Notes: generated by a model not told the origin, from the sequence alone. A DNA stretch of 64,000 bases from Aquibacillus albus (GCF_016908325.1 NZ_JAFBDR010000002.1:186001-250000); one strand, 5' to 3'. Positions 43,551-53,349 are shown, numbered from the stretch's first letter. Made by a program: numbers and translations.

Positions 43551-45293
43551 TTAGGACTTAAGCTTACGCCATAGCGTCGAACGATTAATCCCTAATCTAC
43601 TTGCTGCTTTTGATTGGTTATGATCTTCTTCTTGCAAAACTAAATGAATAATTTGCTGTTCGATTTCTTTCAATGTCCCTTGTAATGAAAGGGCCTTTCT
43701 ATCTTGTTTGTCGTTATCTTCCTGCATATATTGACTTAGAAGTTCTTTCACTTGTGATAATTCAATATAGTTGCGATCGGAGAGTAGTGTCAGTTCTCTT
43801 ACCACCTGCTTTAACTGGCTTAGATTATACTCCCACTTATAATCAAACATATACTCTACCGCCTCTTGTTTAATACCTAATGTTTCATTTCCTTCATTGG
43901 TATGAAACTCTGCTATAAAATAATCAACAAACGGCTTGATATCTTCTTTTCTTTCTCTCAATGGCGGGATGTGCAGTGGATATTGGCTAATTTTTTGATA
44001 CAATTCCTCCGAAAAATTAGCTTGATTCACCAATTCCTCTAGGGTGCGATTACCTAATACAATGACTTTTATATGATCGTTCATTTGGATTAATTCATGA
44101 ATAGATGATTGCATCGCAACAGATAGTGTCTCCATATTTCTTAGTACCAAACTTCCTTTATCCATTCGATGGAGTTTCCGACCTATTTTTTCAATGTCTG
44201 CATTGGTTACCTGTTTACCTTCTACCACAATCATTGGGGCATCATGACCATATCGTTGAAAATGAATGAGCTTACTAATCGTTCGTTTGCCTGTTCCTGG
44301 TTCACCAACAATACAAATTGGTTCATCCGCTTGGACATATTGGTTAATGTTTTCTCGTAAACGACGAGCAAAATTACTGTCGCCAATAAAAGGTACATGA
44401 TTCACATGATCAATCATTGTCATGGACTTGTTTTGTGAATGAATCAAGGATGAATGAATGATGAAACCTACCATGTGCTCACGTTTATTCACGATAAACG
44501 CCTGTACTTCATAGCTATGTTCTTCATCTTCTATTTTCGTCCAATGGGTTCCATTATTTAAAACTTTATTGGTAATTTGGCTGACGATGGAAGACTTCAA
44601 AAATGTATCGTTGCCTATTTCTTGTTCAAACTTTAAATTTTTTTCTACTATCTTTTGATTTTTATCAAGCAGGACGATCGGTAATGGGGTATGAATAAAA
44701 GCATTACGTAAATAATCAAATTGATGATTTACTTTACGAAAATACTGATATACTCGTCTTCCTTCTTCAAAAGCATCCATTACTGCTTCTTTTCCAGAAG
44801 TAATTAGGACACCTCTCAATCCAACTTCCTCTGCAACTTGAACAGTAATAACATCACCGATGACGACAGAATAATTTTCTTCTTTTAATTTTTCTAAATA
44901 ACCTCGAACCTCTTCACTGGAATTAATCGTAATCATTTTCACATCATATTCTAGTATATTACAAAGGGTGTTCGCCCCCTCAGAAATATTGGCATACCCA
45001 ACTAGCGCCACCCCATTTTCAAATCCCCGCAAAAGGGTGAAAACTCGAAGCATATCATATCCAGTTATATCTATATGAACAACAGGGATGGAAACCGCCT
45101 CTTGGATCATTGATGCAGTCCCACCACGACTAATAATTAATTCGTAGCCTTGCTTTTCAGCCGATCGAGCTATCTTCACTCCTTCTTCCAGGTTTCCAAT
45201 CACGATATCTAGTTTAATATCTTTCGGATGTGTCATTTTTTTTGCTGTTTCAGCTAATCCTGAATATGGTGCAATCAATAGCGCTTTAATCAT
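43551..45293 (-). CDS. PrpR_N-domain regulator with degenerate AAA+ domain and Fis-type HTH
   Basis: A 580-residue regulator. Residues about 5-180 form a PrpR-type sensor domain (GYELIISRGGTASMIQEAVSIPVVHIDI); about 190-290 a PAS-like linker; about 300-510 an AAA+ domain; about 535-580 a Fis-type HTH (SKAASRLGINRSTLWRKLKS). The AAA+ part retains a Walker A-like GEPGTGKRT but lacks GAFTGA, and the Walker B region reads GSLVLRNMETL without the usual Asp. It should therefore not open sigma-54 complexes; it may act on SigA promoters as TyrR does. It probably controls kdgT-kinase-pdxA2 downstream and itself through GTTGCAWAWTWCAAC sites. Confidence 0.88.
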   Translation of the reverse strand: MIKALLIAPYSGLAETAKKMTHPKDIKLDIVIGNLEEGVKIARSAEKQGYELIISRGGTASMIQEAVSIPVVHIDITGYDMLRVFTLLRGFENGVALVGYANISEGANTLCNILEYDVKMITINSSEEVRGYLEKLKEENYSVVIGDVITVQVAEEVGLRGVLITSGKEAVMDAFEEGRRVYQYFRKVNHQFDYLRNAFIHTPLPIVLLDKNQKIVEKNLKFEQEIGNDTFLKSSIVSQITNKVLNNGTHWTKIEDEEHSYEVQAFIVNKREHMVGFIIHSSLIHSQNKSMTMIDHVNHVPFIGDSNFARRLRENINQYVQADEPICIVGEPGTGKRTISKLIHFQRYGHDAPMIVVEGKQVTNADIEKIGRKLHRMDKGSLVLRNMETLSVAMQSSIHELIQMNDHIKVIVLGNRTLEELVNQANFSEELYQKISQYPLHIPPLRERKEDIKPFVDYFIAEFHTNEGNETLGIKQEAVEYMFDYKWEYNLSQLKQVVRELTLLSDRNYIELSQVKELLSQYMQEDNDKQDRKALSLQGTLKEIEQQIIHLVLQEEDHNQSKAASRLGINRSTLWRKLKS

Positions 45294-45308
45294 TCCGACA
45301 CCTCATTT

Positions 45309-45323
45309 GTTGCATATTTCAAC
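45309..45323 (+). promoter_or_regulatory. Candidate autoregulatory site of the PrpR-like regulator
   Basis: GTTGCATATTTCAAC, 16 bases before the regulator start codon; see the matching site at 43486-43500. Confidence 0.45.
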
Positions 45324-45471
45324 ACAACTATTATGGCACATATATAGGAAGATGTCATCCTGGGACTGGTTTAATAAGTAAATACTGATAATGTTACTTA
45401 ATTGAATAATAGGATTAGTGGGCAAGGGGAAAAATCCTTAAAACAAGAAAAGTTGCTAAAAAATGGGATAA

Positions 45472-45484
45472 GGGGTCTGACCCC
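45472..45484 (-). repeat. REP-like core (reverse orientation)
   Basis: GGGGTCTGACCCC, flanked by GATAA / TCATC giving a slightly longer imperfect hairpin; located 31 bases beyond the stop of the phosphodiesterase gene. Confidence 0.75.
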
Positions 45485-45514
45485 TCATCCCAACCACATG
45501 TCTCGGTTCACTTC

Positions 45515-47866
45515 TTATCGAATTGTTACTTCTATTGGTTCGGCTACTAGGTTCCATTCTTTGCCGAGCATCGTAAATGAATGCGTGACAAACACGTTTA
45601 CTTCTCCTGGGGCGAGTGCTTTTATCGTATTTCCTTCTATTTCTACACTTTTTTCATCTCCTGTCACGAATAGAGATGTTTGAATGTTATCTTTTTTATC
45701 TTCACGGTAATGAACAAATGCTTTTGCTTGAATAGTTGTCGATTTTCCAACCTTTAGATTTCTGGTTTTGATTGGCGTTTCCAAGCGAATCGGTGCATCC
45801 GTTAACCATTGTGTATAATCAGTGATTGGTCCAATCAAACCATCAAGTAATTGTTTTTCCAAAGCCTGCTCGTTTCTAAATGTCCAATGGAGACTGGTCA
45901 TTCCTCGCTGGCGCATGTATGTGATAAATTCCTTCGACAAACTACCATAGCTAGAATTTAATGTAGCATTTACTGTTGATGCATAATTCAACATTTGCTG
46001 CGCATTTTTTAGTTTACCTTCTGTTGTGGATGGAACACCAGAAGAAAATAGGTAGCCAACACCAATTTCTGGCTTTAACTCATGTGATTTTACAACACTG
46101 CTTAAGTTAAAGCTTTGAATAAGGACCTGATTTGTCATCCCTTCCTGTTCAATCTCTTCAATCACTTGTTCTTCTATTCCTGTAGCTTTCAATTCAACAA
46201 GAAGAACGACATCTTTTCCTTTATAGGCTTGTAAAATCTCACGGAATGTTGGTACCTTTTCTCCTTCAAATTCAGGACCAAATTTAATACCAGCATCCAA
46301 CTGGCGAATTTCCTCTAGAGTAAGGCTTGACACAGCACCTGTTCCATTAGTCGTACGATCCACCGTATAGTCGTGCATAATAACCAGGTGACCATCTTTT
46401 GTACGTTGAAGATCCGTTTCAATCATGTCTGCACCAAGTTCATATGCTAAATCATACCCTGCCATTGTATTTTCCGGGGCCAATGACGGTACCCCGCGAT
46501 GAGCTGCAACAATCGGACGCTGAACAATTGTATTTTCTGGATATTGACTAAATGCTTGAATTGTTTGGTTTTCATTTTCAGCAATAATGCCATCTACACC
46601 TAAATGGATAAGGCTGTGGGCGTCACTTTCATTGTCTCCGCCAATACCCCATACCGATATCGTGCGACTATGAAGATAGTGAATAACGTCTGGTGTTAAA
46701 AGTTTTTGTGGGATAACGGCAACTTTAGCGTTATTTCGATGGATATCTAAAGCAAATTGTTCAAGATCATGTTTATTTAAGGCGTTTTTCGTATATTCTA
46801 CAGCTCCTCGGGCAATTGGAGCAGCTTCTTTCATTTCATTTACAATTTTCGGATCAGAGGACATGATATGAAAATCTTGTATGTTTGAATTCTGGATGAT
46901 ATCTTTTAGCGCTGGAACTATTTTTTCGTCTTCTATTTGAAAAATCGGAATGACCTTTCCCCTCATGGCTTGTAGGGCTTCAGATACAGGGGTTTCATTC
47001 ACAGACAAATCACCTCTCTCACTTGCTTCAATTGGTAAAATCATCGATGAAACACCTGAGCTTTTTTCTACATCTTCTACTGTTTCAAATGGTGAAATAA
47101 CAGTAGGTGCATGGATGATGTTTGTTTCAGGTTCTTCAGGTAAAAATGCACTAGATTCTTCAAGCGGAGGCAACGTTTCGGATTGAGATGTTAATTTTAC
47201 ATTATCAAATTGAACGGTTGCTCCCGAAACCTGAAATCCAACATCTCCTTTAGACCATTCTGTTGCTAAATCAGTATCGATCACCAACTGTCCGTTAACA
47301 AAGTGTTGAACACGATGATCTTTTACGACTACTTTCAGATGATAAGCTTTATTGAATTGGAAGGGCTCTGGATAAAATGTTTTTTCTGGTACTTCCCATC
47401 GGTTGTTTTCATTTCGAATCGCAAATTCTAATCCGTTTAAAGCAGTTGTCCCTCTTCTAATTGCAAATTGATAATAAGGGTAATCTTCAGATTGGACCCG
47501 GTACATGAGTGAAGCCCAGCGTGTGTCTTCTACTGCCGATAAAAATGTCATATCTGCTTCAAATACATAGTCACCAGTGTCTTCTGTTACTGGAATTAAT
47601 ACACGACTCGGACTTGAAATAGATGGAGAGGTAAGCTCCAACTGCCCATCAACAACCTCTGCTTGCCCTTGAATAAGTTCCCAACCATCTGGTAAAGCTT
47701 GTCCAGACACTTGGTCAAAATTTTCTTCAACAAATGTCGTTTCCTGTTCACTTGCTTGTACATACTTTTCTACAAGTGGCAAAAAGGAGTTAGCACCAAG
47801 GACCACACTCGTCGCTAAAACGAGCGAAGCAACTTTCCTGCTTCGTTTTCTCAACTCTACTACCAA
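45515..47866 (-). CDS. Secreted multidomain glycerophosphodiester phosphodiesterase
   Basis: A 783-residue exported protein starting at TTG 47866 (AAAGGAGG upstream). Layout: signal peptide about 1-40 (VASLVLATSVVLGANSFLPL); a concanavalin/LamG-like beta sandwich about 42-215; an inactive GDPD-like barrel about 245-440 lacking the His/Glu motifs; an active GDPD barrel about 450-690 with AHRGVPSLAPENT, ADMIETDLQRTKDG and MHDYTVDRTT; and an Ig-like tail. The enzyme would release glycerol-3-phosphate from teichoic acid or phospholipid head groups outside the cell. It stands alone and is followed by a REP-like core. Confidence 0.92.
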   Translation of the reverse strand: MVVELRKRSRKVASLVLATSVVLGANSFLPLVEKYVQASEQETTFVEENFDQVSGQALPDGWELIQGQAEVVDGQLELTSPSISSPSRVLIPVTEDTGDYVFEADMTFLSAVEDTRWASLMYRVQSEDYPYYQFAIRRGTTALNGLEFAIRNENNRWEVPEKTFYPEPFQFNKAYHLKVVVKDHRVQHFVNGQLVIDTDLATEWSKGDVGFQVSGATVQFDNVKLTSQSETLPPLEESSAFLPEEPETNIIHAPTVISPFETVEDVEKSSGVSSMILPIEASERGDLSVNETPVSEALQAMRGKVIPIFQIEDEKIVPALKDIIQNSNIQDFHIMSSDPKIVNEMKEAAPIARGAVEYTKNALNKHDLEQFALDIHRNNAKVAVIPQKLLTPDVIHYLHSRTISVWGIGGDNESDAHSLIHLGVDGIIAENENQTIQAFSQYPENTIVQRPIVAAHRGVPSLAPENTMAGYDLAYELGADMIETDLQRTKDGHLVIMHDYTVDRTTNGTGAVSSLTLEEIRQLDAGIKFGPEFEGEKVPTFREILQAYKGKDVVLLVELKATGIEEQVIEEIEQEGMTNQVLIQSFNLSSVVKSHELKPEIGVGYLFSSGVPSTTEGKLKNAQQMLNYASTVNATLNSSYGSLSKEFITYMRQRGMTSLHWTFRNEQALEKQLLDGLIGPITDYTQWLTDAPIRLETPIKTRNLKVGKSTTIQAKAFVHYREDKKDNIQTSLFVTGDEKSVEIEGNTIKALAPGEVNVFVTHSFTMLGKEWNLVAEPIEVTIR

Positions 47867-48210
47867 TTCAATTTCCTCCTTTAATTACTAGATTTTCTAT
47901 CTCAGTTGAATTCTCTCAAACTAATATAAAGAGGAAATTAAAATAATGTTAATATTTTGAAAATTGACAATTTTGGATATTTATACCTATATATAAAAAC
48001 TGTTACGTATATAAGTTCAGAAAAGATATATACTCCCAACTTACTACCCATGCCTTTTGACCTTAAATTGTCCCAAAAAACAAAAAAGATAGAATTGCCA
48101 AAATATCAAATATCAGCAACTCTACCCCCCATGTCCTCCCACAGAGGACAAATGTCCACAGAGGGGGTCAGACCCTAGGGATTTAGGGTCAGAACTCCTA
48201 ACTTTTTCAT
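47867..48210. other. Intergenic region with degenerate REP-like copies
   Basis: 344 bases of AT-rich DNA; only the repeat at 48132-48176 and a decayed half-copy near 48188 are recognisable. No gene. Confidence 0.55.
48132..48176 (+). repeat. REP-like element, decayed core (48164-48176)
   Basis: TGTCCTCCC...GAGGACA hairpin and GGGGTCAGACCCT; the last core base is changed, and a second AGGGTCAGA half-copy follows. Confidence 0.7.
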
Positions 48211-49674
48211 CTATCCCCAAACAGACGACAACTCCCATACATCCAGCGTTGTCACGTACACTTCTCCATATGTTTTAAAGAAATCTAGGTTAATACTAGT
48301 TGGGTCAGGGTATATTCTGTTCGACATAACTACTTGACCATCATTAGCAAATATTTCAACAGAGGATCGGTCTACGAAAATATGGAGTTTCAAATTTTTT
48401 TCAAGACATCCTTCCAATGTATGACCGTAAATTCCACCGTCACCTTTTCCAGATTTATTCCGATTGACCGTTAATTCTTTTGTTTTCTGATTAAATATAA
48501 CTCGTGTTTGTTCGAGTTGATTGTCCGAAGCTCGTAATATCATACCAAACATAGTGGAAGAAGTACGGCTTAAATCAATATCTACAATGACTTCAAGACC
48601 CCCCCCTTTAATATCCTCTAAAAAGCGATTCGAATTATTATCTAAAATAATATCCTTAAATTGATTTTGCTTTTTTCGTAGTTTTTTCAATTCAGGTATT
48701 GGTTTAAATGTAAGCTTGCCATCAGGATGTAACGATATTTCCCTAGGCAATGACATCGCACCTGCCCATCCATTTTCTTTCGATGGCATAGTCGCTCCCC
48801 ACATATCCATCCAGCCAATAACAATTCGGCGCCCTTTATCATCTAATAACGTTTGAGCAGCGTAGAAATCAAAACCATAGTCTAGCTCGCCACTTGATTC
48901 AGGTATGAATTTTCCAGTTTCATAGTTAAAATCACCAATAAAATAGATATTCTTCCTTCCTACTTCAGCCATTCCCATTGGTGATACGATAAGCACAAAC
49001 TTATCTTCTTCTAATGGAAATAAATCTGGACATTCCCACATATACCCCTGGGAACCATCACTTTCTAACACAACTCCAACATATTTCCAATTCTTTAAAT
49101 CCTCGGACTTATACAGTAAAACTTTCCCTTTCCCGTCAATACCTGATCCAATCACCATATACCATAAATCTTCATACTTCCATACCTTAGGATCTCTAAA
49201 GTCATCGGATTCCCCAGGAGGTGGACCACTAATCACCGGGTTCTTAATATACTTTTCAAAGTTAATTCCATCTTCACTAGTTGCTAAACATTGAACTTGA
49301 CGTGGACTCCTATTCGAATCATGCTCTGTATAGATAAGTGTAAAAATTCCATTATCATCAACAGCACTTCCTGAGAAACAGCCTTCATTTGCCTTAGGGG
49401 CTAAGGCTATCGGTAAATGCTCCCAATATACTAAATCCTTACTTTTAGCATGCCCCCAATGCATAGGACCCCAGTCAGCACTATATGGGTGATGTTGATA
49501 GAATAAATGATATTCTCCATCGAATTGGATAAATCCATTCGGATCATTAATCCAAAAAGCCGGTGCCATAAAATGATACCCGAGACGGTGCGGGCACTTT
49601 TCTACTCTCGCTGATGCTTTTAAGACAGAATCCATCGCCTGTTGAATTACTTCTTGTTCAGAAAACGCCTTCAT
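48211..49674 (-). CDS. Glycoside hydrolase family 32 (sucrose-6-phosphate hydrolase/beta-fructosidase-like)
   Basis: A 487-residue GH32 enzyme without signal peptide. The five-bladed propeller carries the catalytic triad: nucleophile Asp in WINDPNG, transition-state Asp in FRDPKVW, and acid/base Glu in MWECPDLF. The C-terminal beta sandwich ends with the family pattern LHIFVDRSSVEIFANDGQ. It cleaves beta-fructofuranosides, probably after import. It is the last gene of the long leftward operon; AAAGAGGGG precedes ATG 49674. Confidence 0.93.
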   Translation of the reverse strand: MKAFSEQEVIQQAMDSVLKASARVEKCPHRLGYHFMAPAFWINDPNGFIQFDGEYHLFYQHHPYSADWGPMHWGHAKSKDLVYWEHLPIALAPKANEGCFSGSAVDDNGIFTLIYTEHDSNRSPRQVQCLATSEDGINFEKYIKNPVISGPPPGESDDFRDPKVWKYEDLWYMVIGSGIDGKGKVLLYKSEDLKNWKYVGVVLESDGSQGYMWECPDLFPLEEDKFVLIVSPMGMAEVGRKNIYFIGDFNYETGKFIPESSGELDYGFDFYAAQTLLDDKGRRIVIGWMDMWGATMPSKENGWAGAMSLPREISLHPDGKLTFKPIPELKKLRKKQNQFKDIILDNNSNRFLEDIKGGGLEVIVDIDLSRTSSTMFGMILRASDNQLEQTRVIFNQKTKELTVNRNKSGKGDGGIYGHTLEGCLEKNLKLHIFVDRSSVEIFANDGQVVMSNRIYPDPTSINLDFFKTYGEVYVTTLDVWELSSVWG

Positions 49675-49675
49675 C

Positions 49676-49807
49676 TTACCCCTCTTTTCTGATTAATAAT
49701 TCTTTGATTCTATTTTCGTAATCCCTTGAACAATATATTTTAGTGCTATTAGGAACACTGCTGATGCAGACAAGGACCGTTGCAAAAGCTAATACGTCAC
49801 TACTAGT
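49676..49807 (-). pseudogene. Possible C-terminal fragment of a lost gene
   Basis: An open stretch of 43 codons without a start codon reads SDVLAFATVLVCISSVPNST then KIYCSRDYENRIKELLIRKE, ending 1 base before the GH32 ATG with its codons forming the GH32 ribosome binding site. Composition is protein-like and the spacing is that of an operon gene. The 5' part is absent. I do not recognise the family. Confidence 0.35.
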
Positions 49808-49835
49808 TCATTGCTTTGTCTAGCACCCTTATGCA

Positions 49836-50714
49836 CTAGCCAAACAATTTAAACAATGCTTGGGTCCCTAAGTCTCCATCTCCGTTTGCTTCGAGTTTGT
49901 CATATAAGGATTTTGCTAGACTTAAACCAGGTGTGTCTAATCCCATTTCTTCTGCTGAATCAATAGCAATTTCCATATCTTTAATAAAATGTTTTATATA
50001 AAACCCTGGATTAAAATCATTATTGTTCATCTTTGGTGCTAAATTAGTTAACGCCCAACTACCTGCAGCTCCTGTTTGGATACTTTTTAATACTTGAACT
50101 TGTTGTAATCCTGCTTTCTCAGCATACCTCATTGCTTCACAAACACCTATCATGTTAGTTGCAAGTGCAATTTGATTACACATTTTGGTATACTGACCAG
50201 CACCAGCTTCACCTTGAAATTGAATATTTTGACCCATAACTTCAAAGATTGGCTTAACCTTCTCAAAAGTGGCTAAATCTCCACCAACCATAATGGACAA
50301 CTTTCCTTCTTGTGCTCCAATATCCCCACCTGATACAGGGGCATCCATAGCATACACATTCTTTTCTTTTGCTCTTTCGTAAATCGCTTCAGCTAAGTTT
50401 GGTTTAGACGTTGTCATATCTATAATAACGGTACCTTCTCGTACATGGTTTAAAATACCCATATCAGCAAAGTAAACTTGCTCTACATCGTTTGGATAAC
50501 CAACAATTGAAATAATGATATCTGATTTAGAAGCCAGTTCTGCAACGGAAGCGTTCCATTTAGCTCCTATTTCTATTAAAGTGTCTGCTTTCGACTTGGT
50601 TCTCGTATAAATTTCGACTGTATATTTGGCCTTTAATAGATTCGTAATTATACCTTTACCCATTACACCAGTTCCAACAAACCCGATAACTATTTGATTA
50701 TCTTTGTTTGTCAT
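49836..50714 (-). CDS. NAD(P)-dependent beta-hydroxyacid dehydrogenase
   Basis: A 292-residue enzyme of the 3-hydroxyisobutyrate/tartronate-semialdehyde dehydrogenase family. Visible: cofactor motif GFVGTGVMGKG, substrate-binding MDAPVSGGDIGAQEGKLSIMVGG, catalytic Lys in GAGQYTKMCNQ. ATG 50714 behind GAAGGGGATAT is preferred to the in-frame codon at 50741. It lies 27 bases after the GH32-like gene and would act on a sugar-derived hydroxyacid. Confidence 0.9.
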   Translation of the reverse strand: MTNKDNQIVIGFVGTGVMGKGIITNLLKAKYTVEIYTRTKSKADTLIEIGAKWNASVAELASKSDIIISIVGYPNDVEQVYFADMGILNHVREGTVIIDMTTSKPNLAEAIYERAKEKNVYAMDAPVSGGDIGAQEGKLSIMVGGDLATFEKVKPIFEVMGQNIQFQGEAGAGQYTKMCNQIALATNMIGVCEAMRYAEKAGLQQVQVLKSIQTGAAGSWALTNLAPKMNNNDFNPGFYIKHFIKDMEIAIDSAEEMGLDTPGLSLAKSLYDKLEANGDGDLGTQALFKLFG

Positions 50715-50741
50715 TTTATATCCCCTTCCTAAGTTAATCAA

Positions 50742-52214
50742 CTAAGTGATGTTAGGCGCATCCATGTTTGTTATTTGTAAATCTTCAAACCTGATAGTTC
50801 CGCTTTCTACAAAAAACCCTACTTTCCCTGTGTTCCTAGTTGTGCTGATTGTACTTAACACTACTTCACCATTAATAGAAAATTCAACTTCTCCTTTTAC
50901 ATGGCGCAAAGCAAATGCTTTTTCCATGGGGAGATCAATTTGGTAAACGTTTTCCTGGATTATCTGATAGTCAAAGTAATCGTACATCAACTCTACATTG
51001 GAGACTTTTAAATGTTTTATTAATTTTATCGTTGATTGACTAGGGTACATTTCAATAAAATATCCACCTGATTCTTCATCAACATGAAAGCAAATACCAC
51101 CTAAATGACCCTGTAACATAATTTTTCCTTCAATCAGAAAATCTTGATAAGCATTCTTTTTTGTTGTGACTAATTCTATCCCTTCTATAACAGAAAGTTT
51201 CATGTTCACTTCCTCAAATGATGCTGAAGTATTCTCAATTAATGCTTCTAAATCAAAGCTACTTAACTTCTCTGTATTAGAACAACAATACTTTTTCCAA
51301 TTGTCATATTGGTGGAATACTAAGGTGCCATCCTTATTCTGATGAATTTCTAACGGAGAGGGGACGTATCTTAATTCTTTTCCTTGAAACGGAAATAACC
51401 CATACGGATTTGGTCCATCTCCTTTTGACCTAAGCCAGCAACAGAAAATGTCCTTTCCCTGAAAGGTTGTAACCCTACCTGCATAATGACTGCCTTCGGG
51501 TATAATTTTATTATTTTGTGGAGTGATATATGGACCATTCAAATCCTTAGATATCCAGTAACGTTGGGAGTTATCCTCCATAACTGACGCAAAAATATAA
51601 TAATAGTTTCCAATCCTATACAACTGTGGACACTCTAAATCAAAATATTTCATTGGAGCAAAAAGCGGTTTTTGAACTTCCCAATGAATAAGGTCATCTG
51701 ACGTTACTAATGCTATGCAACCTCTTCTTAAAAAAGGTCCATAATTGGTCCGCCCATTAATAAGACAGTAATAGACCCCATCTTGAAAATAAGGTTTAGG
51801 GTCCCTCCAAGATACATTCTTCAGTGGTACTAATTGCTTCTCATAATAAGGTTTACTCGCCTCACTTACTGGATTGTTTTTGTATTTATCCCAGCTAATT
51901 AAATCTAATGAAGTAGCCAATGCTACCATTTGAACCCGACCTCCTTCTGCTCTGCTGCAGGCAGTGTATAACATGTAGAATAAACGCCCTTTCTTCGTGA
52001 CGCTTACTGTACGAATCATGTCATCATCACATGCACCCGGGTTTCCTGTGCTTATAGCAGGCGGGAGTGTTTCCCAAGATAAACCATCATCTGATACTGC
52101 GTGACCTACAATGTCTCTATTCGGTAAAACAAGATGAAATAAATGAAGTTGACCATGATGTGAGATAACTTCTATGTCTCCTAATTCGTTATAATAACTT
52201 AAAGGTATATACAC
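50742..52214 (-). CDS. GH32-like five-bladed propeller glycosidase
   Basis: A 490-residue protein starting at GTG 52214 (AGGAGGAG upstream). The propeller contains the likely triad Asp in NELGDIEV (residue about 13), Asp in SWRDPKPYF and Glu in YFDLECPQLY, but the N-terminal WINDPNG motif of true GH32 is missing. A C-terminal LamG-like domain (about 360-485) follows. It belongs to the GH32/GH43/GH62/GH68 clan; substrate may differ from that of the canonical GH32 encoded two genes later. Confidence 0.8.
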   Translation of the reverse strand: MYIPLSYYNELGDIEVISHHGQLHLFHLVLPNRDIVGHAVSDDGLSWETLPPAISTGNPGACDDDMIRTVSVTKKGRLFYMLYTACSRAEGGRVQMVALATSLDLISWDKYKNNPVSEASKPYYEKQLVPLKNVSWRDPKPYFQDGVYYCLINGRTNYGPFLRRGCIALVTSDDLIHWEVQKPLFAPMKYFDLECPQLYRIGNYYYIFASVMEDNSQRYWISKDLNGPYITPQNNKIIPEGSHYAGRVTTFQGKDIFCCWLRSKGDGPNPYGLFPFQGKELRYVPSPLEIHQNKDGTLVFHQYDNWKKYCCSNTEKLSSFDLEALIENTSASFEEVNMKLSVIEGIELVTTKKNAYQDFLIEGKIMLQGHLGGICFHVDEESGGYFIEMYPSQSTIKLIKHLKVSNVELMYDYFDYQIIQENVYQIDLPMEKAFALRHVKGEVEFSINGEVVLSTISTTRNTGKVGFFVESGTIRFEDLQITNMDAPNIT

Positions 52215-52298
52215 CCTTTCTCCTCCTCATTTTTCTGGTAAAATTCTCGTGTTTGGTCAGGGTCATTGGCTCAAGGCATAGTAGCCGGAAGTTCTGAA

Positions 52299-52321
52299 AG
52301 CGCAAAAATAATTTTTACGCT
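52299..52321 (-). promoter_or_regulatory. Intercistronic stem-loop
   Basis: AGCGTAAAAA pairs with TTTTTGCGCT (one G-U) on the minus strand, between the aldo-keto reductase and GH32-like genes; not followed by a U-tract. Confidence 0.4.
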
Positions 52322-52362
52322 TAACTACTGAAAAATACTATTCAAATACCTGTGGTGAAAAT

Positions 52363-53256
52363 TTAAATTTGAAGATCAGCTGCTCCTGCATTCAGTTCTA
52401 CTTGCTCTATATTTTTACAGCCTGGTATAACACTAGTGACCGAAGGATTTTTCAAACACCACGCCAGTGACCATTGTGCCATATCCATTCCTTTAGGCAC
52501 TTCCTTTCTTCGTATATCATCTACTAAATTTAACTTGTTAATCATTTCCTCTTTATCCATGCGGTGACGCACGTCATTCTCAGTAAATTTAGTATCTTTT
52601 TTATACTTTCCACTTAGTAAACCGCTCGCCAATGGTACCCTGGCAAATACACCTAGGTTTTGCCGATGACAGGATGGAAAAACTCCTTCTTCGGGTTTTC
52701 GATCAACCCGATTATATACAGTTTGAATGACGTCTGCTTTAACCTGTGACGCCAAATCAGTTTGTACCATATTATCGTTATCTTTTAAGGAAATACCTAA
52801 GTGTCTAATTTTGCCAGCTTGTATCTGTTTTTCTAAAACAGTCCATAATTCATCATTTTTAAAGGATTCATCACTACCTGAGTGAAATTGGTACATATCT
52901 ACGTAATCTGTTTTTAAACTCATTAAAGATTGATCTAACTGTTGAACGATTTCTTGTGGAGAGAAGCAATCTGATCGTTTTAAGGGACCTTCGTATTTAT
53001 GGCCGAATTTAGTAGCAATAATCCAGTCTTCTCTACTATTGTTTTCTATGGCACTTCCTATTAACCTTTCAGATAAATGATCTCCATAGGAGGGGGCAGT
53101 ATCTATTAAATTGATCCCAAGTCCTTTTGCTTTTTTTAAGATACCTTCTACTTCTTCTTGAGCGAAATTCTTACCCCATTCACCTCCAAATTGCCAAGTA
53201 CCAAGTCCTATAACTGATACGTTTAAACCAGTTTTACCAAGCTTCCGATAACGCAT
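52363..53256 (-). CDS. Aldo/keto reductase
   Basis: A 297-residue (beta/alpha)8 NADPH-dependent reductase. The tetrad is visible: Asp and Tyr in LIDTAPSYGD, Lys in IATKFGHKY and His in YQFHSGSD; cofactor region VIPGCKNIEQVE. ATG 53256 is chosen over GTG 53262 for better spacing to TAGGAAGG. It likely reduces or oxidises a sugar aldehyde within the operon. A hairpin lies upstream, between this gene and the ADP-ribosylglycohydrolase gene. Confidence 0.92.
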   Translation of the reverse strand: MRYRKLGKTGLNVSVIGLGTWQFGGEWGKNFAQEEVEGILKKAKGLGINLIDTAPSYGDHLSERLIGSAIENNSREDWIIATKFGHKYEGPLKRSDCFSPQEIVQQLDQSLMSLKTDYVDMYQFHSGSDESFKNDELWTVLEKQIQAGKIRHLGISLKDNDNMVQTDLASQVKADVIQTVYNRVDRKPEEGVFPSCHRQNLGVFARVPLASGLLSGKYKKDTKFTENDVRHRMDKEEMINKLNLVDDIRRKEVPKGMDMAQWSLAWCLKNPSVTSVIPGCKNIEQVELNAGAADLQI

Positions 53257-53349
53257 ATTCACGTTCCTTCCTAATTAAAGTTTAATTTTACTATTTCGAG
53301 GATTAAAGCTTTTGTAATGTCTAAGTATAGGGGAATATTGATATTAGTA

